From assembly GCA_013180625.2 (NCBI GenBank), contig SNVD02010473.1, forward strand, positions 1,240,001 to 1,304,000: 64,000 nucleotides of DNA, written 5' to 3'. Under the pieces are notes generated by a model, which was given only the letters and a program-made list of their open reading frames with translations, searched no databases and was not told where the DNA came from. The translations under genes were made by a program, and so were the position numbers. This DNA is from Boswellia sacra (lineage: Eukaryota; Streptophyta; Magnoliopsida; Sapindales; Burseraceae). Shown here piece after piece: positions 50,761-64,000 of the stretch. The number at the start of each line of letters is the position of its first letter. Position 1 is the first letter of the stretch.

Positions 50761-50982
50761 TTAAGATACGGATGATGGAGCATTAGACATTGGGGGTGAG
50801 GGAGAGGGTTCTCTTTGCAGTTCCTTGACAACAGCAGATAGAGCCTCAGGGTTCAGACCCAAGTCACAGAGGGCTATGAGGACTGAGAGGGTGTGACGAT
50901 CAAGCCCCGTATCAAGGATGTTTGACATGTGAAATGCAAGGTCTAGGGATTCCCGGGCAGTTCGTGCAGCCTCTGGATCCAT
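50761..50982 (-). CDS. MZT1: Mitotic-spindle organizing protein 1 (MOZART1/GIP1), 73 aa
   Basis: Small subunit of gamma-tubulin complexes that binds GCP3-type proteins and helps recruit the complexes to microtubule nucleation sites at the nuclear envelope and cortex. The protein begins MDPEAARTARESLDLAFHMS and contains NILDTGLDRHTLSVLIALCDLGLNPEALSAVVKELQ, the conserved three-helix MOZART1 core. It ends in a short Pro/Ser tail. At 73 residues it is the usual family length. The coding part is a single exon with its start at 50982 and TAA at 50761-50763. An acceptor (TTTTTGTAG|CC) lies 9 bases before the ATG and pairs with a donor at about 51764, giving a leader intron. Plants usually have two paralogues (GIP1 and GIP2), and which one this is cannot be told. 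Confidence 0.95.
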   Translation of the reverse strand: MDPEAARTARESLDLAFHMSNILDTGLDRHTLSVLIALCDLGLNPEALSAVVKELQREPSPSPPMSNAPSSVS

Positions 50983-50991
50983 AACTTGAGG

Positions 50992-51763
50992 CTACAAAAA
51001 GGGAATAGTTTCTCGAAAACTCCTGTCCAAGTTGACATACCATACAAAATGAGACCTAAAATACAACTACAATTATACAGTTATACAACAATGTGTTCAA
51101 TAATTTCACAGCAATTTTTTTTTTTTAAAAAAAGAGGATATTTTCTCTAATCAATTTGACCAACAGGAAATTATAATTTTTCATAATTATAGTATCTTCA
51201 TTCTAAGCAAAGTGACTAGCAATCGAACCAGAGAGACAACAAACAAAAGAAGCGTTAAATATCCTTTTGAGAAATATGCACTTGAACCAGATGAAACTCC
51301 TCAAATTCTAAAAATCAACACAAAAGATTCAGAATACTGAATTTTGAATCGACCAGAATCCAATATATCAAAAGAAATAAAAATCTCAACCATTTTCACA
51401 TATAAAAACCACCCATATAACAATTTCCTCCAAAATGCGCATAAACGCAGAGTCAAAAAATCAAATGGAGAAAAATCATGTTCCACTAAGAAATTCGATC
51501 GAACAATTGCAGAGCACAGACAAATCTTCACCAACACGAAGCTCCACTTTCAAATGTTTTTCTTTACTAAAGTAATAAGCAGATGAGTTTTCAGAGAGTG
51601 TTTTTAATATTATAAAAAACAAATCTAATAATCTAAAAGCTTTGAATTTGACGATAATATACACCCAGATTAACTTGAAAATGCAAAAACAGAAAATTTG
51701 AAATGTTTCAGTCTAGAGAGACAAAAGATCGAAATGTACCCCGATAAAGAAAAGATATCGTAC
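50992..51763 (-). other. 5' UTR intron of the MOZART1 gene
   Basis: On the minus strand, donor CGCAAG|GTACGATA (exon ends at 51764) and acceptor TTTTTGTAG|CCTC (next exon from 50991) bracket 772 T-rich bases. The untranslated first exon would lie at about 51764-51810. Confidence 0.55.
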
Positions 51764-51857
51764 CTTGCGTTCAGTGTTCTACAGGATGAAGTAGATGGAG
51801 ACCAGCGATAGTTTTCTCCAAACGATTCGAACCGATGACCATTGATGAACAGCCTAA

Positions 51858-51902
51858 TTGGGCCTCTACAAATTTTGAACAGAAGCCTGCTGAAAGTGGG
51901 CC
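51858..51902 (-). promoter_or_regulatory. Two site II-type TGGGCC motifs upstream of MOZART1
   Basis: TTGGGCC at 51858-51864 and GTGGGCC at 51896-51902 lie just upstream of the likely first exon. TGGGCC/T elements are common in plant genes expressed in proliferating cells, which suits a mitotic gene. Confidence 0.4.
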
Positions 51903-51909
51903 TTACAGT

Positions 51910-57561
<5,652 letters not shown>

Positions 57562-58600
57562 TTGTCTATTGGGAAAATTCATGAATGTAACTCACTAATG
57601 TCAATAAATATTGCAATAAAAAAATTCTGTTATTTTCATTTTCATTTTACATTCTGAAGAAAGAAACCGCTAACTGGCTGATTGCTCCACAGAAGTAACG
57701 ACTCTTGACTGTTAGAAATAGTTACTGAAATATCTGGATATTATTATCGTTCAGTGGAGTATATGAAATATATTGTATAGTAATTTAATCTAGTTTTGAT
57801 TGATGAAGCTCCAACTCTAGGCCAATTTATACTTTTGCAATGGCATTGATAAAATTTTCAGTTGATGATTCCAAACAATTGTCAAGGAAGCTTTCAAAAC
57901 ATTGTAATAGAGTTTGGTAATTAAGTAAATACAAAAACATATATTTTTAGATTGTTAATTACACATTTGCTTTTGCTTCACATGTTCAATTTTAACATTT
58001 GGTGAATAATATCTATCTTACTTGAAATATAACCACTTAGTTGAAGGAACCTGAACTTTATAGATTAGTTTAGTATCTCCTTTGTCAAGGCGGGGCGAGG
58101 ATTTGGGTGACAGGACTTGATAGTTGGGTGATACGATGATGATTGGTGAGAAACAAAGATTAAGGAGGGAGGTCAAAGACAAATAGTGATAAATGAGGGG
58201 CCAAATTGTAAACAAAATGAAATAATGGGTTTAAACGTGTTTAGAAATTCTTTTGGGCCTACTCGGGCCTTCCCAGAGATAATGAAGCTCCATCCAGCCC
58301 CACTTTGCTAGTAATGTGGAATGTGACAAAGACCTTGATAAGCTAGAGGAAATACACATTCAATTCAATGTACTATGAAGGTTTGGATTGGATTTATGAT
58401 AGTCAAGTAGTCAACCCTTGGCTAATCTTCAAGACAACATGGACTGTATATAGGGTGCTGACAAAATGATGGTGTCCCTTCATCCGGTACCACAACTTTA
58501 ATCTGTATGACTCAGTTTATTCCCATCAGTCTGGTCCCTCGTCCGTCTTTATTCAAATTGGTACCCTTCGTCTCTTTTCTTTTCTTTTTTCTTTTTAAAT
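57562..58600. other. 3' region of SCPL copy 1 and spacer
   Basis: The 3' UTR runs past 57600, with AATAAA-like sequence at 57604-57620 (AATAAATATTGCAATAAAAAA). Beyond about 57800 nothing is recognised. Confidence 0.4.
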
Positions 58601-58604
58601 GAAT

Positions 58605-58651
58605 TATATATATATATATGTGTGCGCGCGCGCGTGTGTACGTGTATATGT
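58605..58651. repeat. 47-bp alternating pyrimidine-purine tract with (CG)5 core
   Basis: Strict pyrimidine-purine alternation: (TA)n, then TGTG, then CGCGCGCGCG, then TGTGTACGTGTATATG. Such a tract favours left-handed Z-DNA under negative supercoiling. It lies between the two SCPL genes. Confidence 0.85.
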
Positions 58652-59229
58652 CTGAAAAATTGAAAATGTTTGAATTGGATGAATGCTTGAACTTAATTGG
58701 AGCTGTAAATACAGGTTCAAATTAATTATTCAAGAAGATTGTCTTGTCTAGAATACTATAATGGATACCCCATCATCAATACAATCAACCAATGAAATTG
58801 CCTTTTATAAATATTTATTTTTAAAATTCTTAAAATATAAATTCTTACGTTAATTGGTTAAAGAGCGGTTTTAAGACTTACAAAGGGGTTAACAAATCTG
58901 CACTTAGCTTCTTGAGTCGAATACCTGAATGCATAAGTAACTAGTATATTTAAATATTATCTTACATTGGCTCTGTAAAACTCAACTCTTGTACAAAAAT
59001 TTCATGTCTTTGGTACAGAGAATAAAAGAATGCATGTGGGTAGATTTGCTATATCGAACAAGGGCTAACGTGGTTTTAAATCACTGAAAAGTGAGCGTTA
59101 GAAACTCCATGGTAAAAAATAGGGTTAATGACATCATTAAACCAAATATACTTGTCACTTTAAATCAAATTGTGATCAAGGATAACGATGATGAGACAAA
59201 AAGATAAAATAATATGAGATTGGAGCTCC

Positions 59230-59860
59230 CATGAAAATGATGTTTGTCTAATGAAATCAAAGTGGATTTTAATCTCCGATATTTTGGTGTTTGTGGTCCT
59301 GTGTTACTGTGTGAAGGATGGTTTTCACATGGGAGTTAAATCTTTCAGTAACATTAAAACAATTCTTCATGCAAACCTGCTTATGTCTCTCATCAAAACA
59401 ATGTGTTTGATTTGGTTTTCACACGCGAAAATTGGTGCACATCATCATCAAGTGGTTGACTAGAAATTCAACTAGAATGATTTCTTCTTGTGAGGGAGCG
59501 TTTAAAGTTGCGTGTGCATGGATTTGCTTTTGGGCCACCATTGTCTAGAATCTAACGCAACTACAGGTGCTATATTTAAAGATTTTCGTGCAAAGTTTTT
59601 GGTGAATACAACAGAAGATTTGAGAAACAAACCTTGACAACTTTATGTATGGGGACAATTATGGGTTTGCTGCTAGCTCTCTAAACAAGTCCTTTGCCAA
59701 AAATTTGCTAAAGAGTATGTACTGTAGACCGTGGTATTACATTCAGCTTCAAGGTAAATACATTCATAGAGGGAAAAAAATGGTGCGTGAGGCAATACCC
59801 TTGCACTTTCTGATGTATGTCACATTTTTTTTATGTCAATTGCTGGTATAAGCTGACCTA
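59230..59860 (+). mobile_element. Possible decayed LINE reverse-transcriptase fragment
   Basis: Around 59690-59830 the + strand encodes SLNKSFAKNLLKS, then LQGKYIHRGKKMVREAIPLHFLMYV with frame breaks. That resembles the segment after the reverse-transcriptase palm in plant LINEs (LQGWK-K--I-RGGKEV--KAV-QAIP-Y-M). The upstream frames at 59251-59463 are not recognised. It lies just before SCPL copy 2. Moderate doubt remains. Confidence 0.35.
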
Positions 59861-59951
59861 ACAAACGAGAAGATGATGATCAAGGTCTGAATGGTAGCCC
59901 CACAATCAAGCTGCTTTCTCTCTTGCACATACAGAGAAGACATAGGATAGG

Positions 59952-62907
59952 ATGAGACCTCAGCTATGGATAATCATCATTCCTATATTTGCAAATCTAT
60001 TTCAAACATTTTTAGCAACCAACTCAGTCCCTCAAGCTGATAAAATATTCAGTTTGCCAGGCCAACCACGGATCAGTTTCCAGCAATATGCAGGATACAT
60101 AACCATAGATGAGAAGCAACAAAGAGCTCTTTTTTACTACTTTGTTGAAGCTGAAACAGAACCAGCTTCAAAGCCACTTGTTCTTTGGTTGAATGGAGGT
60201 AAAGTTCCATTGATGATTGTGGATTATATAATACAATTTCAACAGGGTTTTAAAACAATAGAATTGCTGGGATTTGCAGGCCCTGGTTGTTCATCCATAG
60301 GTACTGGAGCTTTTGTTGAGCATGGTCCTTTAAGACCAAGTGGAAACATATTGGTCAGAAATGAATATAGCTGGAATAAAGGTAAGCTATTAAGAGTTTC
60401 ATGTGCCCCGTTGCTGTCTAATAAACATAGAAGTACAAAGATTTTTGGATTTTTCTCTTAAATTTGTGTAGGCAAATAACACTCTGTTCTATTTTGCTGA
60501 TTAGAAGTTGCTCTTCTGTGTGCAGAAGCAAATATGTTATACCTGGAGTCACCTGCAGGAGTTGGTTTTTCCTACTCTGCTGATAAATCTTTCTACACCT
60601 ATGTGAACGATGAGATCACAGGTTCAGGTTTTTCCTTTTTGTTAAATGTATCAATATCAAACTTTAGCTTGAATTTCACATTCAACTATTCACAAAATCT
60701 GCAATTTTATTTGTATGGTTGAATTTGTTTTGGCTATATGGGGTATGAATATTCTATCTGATACTAAAACCAAGAAATTTCTCCTCAAAGCACGAGATAA
60801 TCTCGCATTCCTGGAGAGCTGGTTCAGTAAATTCCCAGAATACAAGAATAGAGATTTTTTCATCACAGGAGAGAGCTATGGAGGTATCCGTAATTAACTC
60901 ATTTGATTAATACCATCTTTTGTTGCTAAAGAATTGATTGAAAAGTTTTAGACAGAAAGGTTTGCTTTTACCAGGCCACTATGTCCCCCAACTAGCAAAG
61001 CTCATTACCCAATCCAGCGTGAAGTTCAATCTGAAGGGAATAGCTGTAAGCCAATATGTCATGAACTTTACTGGCTTTTCTATTCATTTATTCATATTTT
61101 TATTGATTTGATTGAGATATTGTGCTCAAATATTTTTGCTGCAGATAGGGAATCCTCTTTTGGAGTTCAATACTGATTTGAATTCTAGGGCTGAGTACTT
61201 ATGGTCTCATGGACTGATATCAGATTCAACCTATGAAAAGTCCATCTCTGTTTGTAACTTTTCTCAAATTAAAAGACAAAGTGAGAGTGGCTATCTTACC
61301 CCTGTTTGCTCTCAAGTAATAGGACAAGTTTCGACAGAAGTTAGCAAATTTATCAACCATTATGACATTACTCTCGATGTCTGTTTGGCCTCTGTTCTTT
61401 CACAATCTCAGATGCTGAATAAATTGGTGAGACTTGAGCTAACTCGACAATATGTTTCTCTTTTTGCCCAACTAATAGGACCTTGTATCACTTTCCTCTG
61501 TTAGCAGTCTTTTTGGTTCATGTGTACCTTATCACTTTTGAGTTCTTGTTAAACAGCAAGAATCAGAGAAAATTGATGTCTGTGTGGAAGTTGAAACAGC
61601 TAAATACCTAAACCGAAAAGATGTACAGGCGTCTCTCCATGCTCAGCTTGTTGGGGTCACCGATTGGACTGTTTGCAGTGAGTACGTGTTACACCATAGC
61701 TACTACTTTGTACTGATAGACAAACCAGATAGACTACAATAGCCTAGTAAGCAATAGAACAGCCCAAAAACAATTTAGAGGACTCTACCGGATTGAGTAG
61801 CATTATCAACTGCCCAAATCTTTATCAGCTTCAAATGGTTGTTTCCAAACTCTTAAATTGTTGCTAAAAAGATATTCCTCGTGCATAAACCAATGATTCC
61901 AAATTTTTCCAGTGATTAACACTCTCTGGAGTATTAGATTGATAGTACAACGTTTTAGTCCCAAATTTTATAGCCCAATTGGTGTTAGAAAAATTTTCTT
62001 TGAACTAGTATGCATTGCTCTCCCTAGTTAGTTGCATTATTTATGGTATAATTATGCACAATTCGTCCCAAGTGGTCCACAAATTCCAAAGTTTACTCAA
62101 AAGTCACAAGTAACTGTAATTTGCTCTAGATTGCAATTTATTTTCTCCTACTCCACTTTCTAAAAATGAAAAGTCTTCAAGTCTATGTATATTTAGATTA
62201 TAACCCTTATTCTTTCTTCAGTGATTTTATCCAGATCTGTTCATTATATAATTCTTCAAATTGCATGCTAGTGGTTGCAGCAAAGCAAAGAAAATAGATC
62301 CAATTTTTCATTCAGTTCCTCAGTTTTTAACTAATTGAAAATCTTTTATCAAATTTTAACAGTGTCATCAATTATGAGATGCAAAATCTGGAAGAACCCA
62401 CCATTCATGTTCTGGGCATGCTAGCCAAGTCTGGCATCAGAATTTTGGTTTACAGGTAATAGAAGAATTCATTATACAAAATTTGGCAAATCTTTCAATA
62501 AAACGTCTCAACAATTGATGTGGGAGTCAATAATCTCTTGATTTCTTTAGTGGGGATCAAGATTCGGTTGTTCCACTAACTGGAACAAGGGCCTTAGTGA
62601 ATGAACTGGCAAAGGAGTTGGGACTCAAAGTAACTGTGCCTTACAGAGCCTGGTTTGAGGGCAGACAGGTTAGTCAAGTGCGGCACAAGTTCAACTAAAC
62701 ATTAATCGGATACTTACCATATAACATCTAACACTTCTTCTTCTCCCTGCCATTTTACAGGTTGCTGGATGGACTCAAGTTTATGGTGATGTCTTGTCAT
62801 ACGCCACCGTTAGAGGCGCGGCACATGAAGCTCCATTTTCACAGCCAAAGAGGTCTCTTGTTCTGTTTAGAGGATTCCTGGCAGGAAAGCCACTACAAGA
62901 AGCATAG
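59952..62907 (+). CDS. Serine carboxypeptidase-like protein, SCPL45 type, copy 2 (457 aa)
   Basis: Tandem paralogue of the gene at 54928. Ten exons: 59952-60198, 60280-60381, 60526-60621, 60791-60883, 60975-61045, 61145-61426, 61557-61681, 62363-62455, 62551-62668 and 62761-62907, joining to 457 codons. Exons 2-10 have exactly the same lengths as in copy 1; exon 1 is two codons longer. A signal peptide is present ([17 protein letters not shown]). The triad is Ser177, Asp372 and His431. The nucleophile motif reads GESYGG instead of the usual GESYAG; it still satisfies G-x-S-x-G, so activity is likely kept, perhaps with changed specificity. Intron 7 is long (681 bases, against 238 in copy 1). 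The stop codon lies at the edge of an inverted repeat that makes up the 3' UTR. Physiological substrate unknown. Confidence 0.92.
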
Positions 62908-63166
62908 TTGTCCATTGAGCAAATGTTTATATATCAAACCGATAAGCATGGATACCTGTTTGATGTAAAACAAATCAAATTTACTTGTCGTTTGATAAAT
63001 AATCAAGCATGAATAAGAGAAACAACTTGATCCAGCTTTTCAGTGAAATTCTATTAATGTAATCATGTTTTATTATTTATCAAACGACATGTGTAACTGA
63101 CTTATTTAGGACTAGCAGGTGTCAAAACTTGTTGGTTTGATAAGCATTTGCTCAATAGACAATTAT
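62904..63166. repeat. Inverted duplication of the SCPL copy 2 3' UTR
   Basis: The proximal arm starts at the stop codon (TAGTTGTCCATTGAGCAAATG, 62904-62940) and includes TGTCGTTTGATAAATAAT at 62986-63003. The distal arm is its inverted copy: ATTATTTATCAAACGACA at 63072-63089, and 63131-63165, whose reverse complement is TAATTGTCTATTGAGCAAATGC. SCPL copy 1 has TAATTGTCTATTGGG just at its stop, so the sequence is an ancestral SCPL 3' UTR and not a random transposon. A transcript reading through would fold into a hairpin of about 110 bp per arm with mismatches. Confidence 0.7.
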
Positions 63167-63169
63167 AGG

Positions 63170-64000
63170 AGAAATTATAGTAGGAAAAATAAATCAGACA
63201 CAAATTTATCCCATTTGGCAGAGGATCACTCTAGTGGAGATTGTCTTTAGGGAATAATACCCCCAAAAAGTCTCATATTTGATATTCCCCAATGATTTTC
63301 TGCTGAAATAACTTTTTTTAAATAATTAAATTTTTATTCCAAAATAAAAAGAAAACGTGTAGCTTATTTAGTTGTTTTTAAAGAAACAAAAAAATTTGTA
63401 TTGAGTTGACTCAAAAGAGAATACAAATATGGATTAGTAGACCACAAAATAAATGTTTCAAGGAGCTGCATCCACCCTATACAAAGATAACCTGGAAAAG
63501 CATATGTCAAGAATCCACGAAAATCCAACTCCTCTTATACCAAAAAGAAGACAATCTATACAAAATTAAGCCACCACTACTTTCTAGTTGAGATGAGTAA
63601 AGAAAAAAGAGTCCCATGAAAGTCTTTTAAAACTGAAGCTCAAAGAGTTGCACAGAGACGGATTCACACATAAATTGCCACTTTTCTGTTCTTCTTCTGT
63701 TTAAAAAATATGCTTATTTCTATTTCAAAAGAGAGCGAAAACAGCTAGCTCACTTCCATAAAAATTTGGTTTCCTTTAAGCACAGGTGCACTTCAAAATC
63801 ATTTCTTCGCAGGATTTAGACAAACCCAATCAATTTTGGCTTCCTTGCATGATACTAGCCCACAAATCAACAACCACACTGCGAAGGAAGAGATGACTTG
63901 AATTTTAAATTCTATATTTCTTCTACACATCACACACTATGAGGGACATCTTTGAGGACCTATGATAACTTCTCTAGTATTAACTCTCCTCTTAGCCAAA
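63170..64000. other. Downstream DNA, nothing recognised
   Basis: No gene could be identified up to the end of the window. Less AT-rich stretches at 63600-63990 could be the edge of a further gene outside the window, but no exon is supported. Confidence 0.35.

Noticed and set aside
51815..51845. GGTTCGAATCG on the minus strand, resembling a tRNA B box
   Set aside because: No A box, no acceptor or anticodon stem could be paired around it; it lies in the MOZART1 promoter.

Overview
This window is nuclear DNA from a flowering plant, most likely a woody eudicot. The basis is strongly AT-rich intergenic DNA, short GT-AG introns with identical phases in paralogues, plant-type gene families, and many small non-autonomous DNA transposons. 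Citrus or another Sapindales genome would fit the protein sequences, but that is an impression and was not tested.

Six protein-coding genes can be assembled exon by exon. From left to right: (1) a complete beta-tubulin gene on + (coding 9147-11634, three coding exons, 447 aa, with a long intron in the 5' UTR); (2) a Mediator subunit 26-type gene on - (24725-21926, nine exons, 447 aa, TFIIS N-terminal domain, one upstream ORF); (3) a RAD5/HLTF-like SWI/SNF ATPase on - (40383-33775, three exons, 898 aa, HIRAN + split SNF2 helicase + RING), with a decayed LINE inside intron 1; (4) a 73-aa MOZART1/GIP1 gamma-tubulin-complex protein on - (50982-50761) with a 5' UTR intron; (5, 6) two tandem serine carboxypeptidase-like genes of the SCPL45 type on + (54928-57561 and 59952-62907), each with ten exons, with internal exons 2-9 of identical size.

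The rest is gene-poor and holds transposons. The clearest are: an Mutator-type foldback element at 45406-46851 with arms of more than 600 bp, a 42-bp loop and a perfect 9-bp target duplication; a Mutator-type MITE at 28228-28706 (perfect 9-bp target duplication); two hAT-type MITEs at 745-1298 and 4662-4877 (perfect 8-bp target duplications); a nested pair of inverted-repeat elements at 41428-42963; and a family of about 200-bp MITEs present three times (about 14494, 43932 and 44626). Three CpG-rich, G-box-bearing islands (about 6.9-7.25, 26.05-26.57 and 30.15-30.52 kb) stand out from the AT-rich background with no recognisable gene beside them.

Functionally the genes are mostly unrelated housekeeping or regulatory loci: microtubules (tubulin, MOZART1), transcription (MED26), DNA damage tolerance or chromatin remodelling (HLTF-like), and secreted or vacuolar proteolysis or acyl transfer (SCPL pair). 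There is no operon-like logic. The most unusual structures are the long CpG-rich foldback element and the inverted duplication of the 3' UTR of the second SCPL gene.
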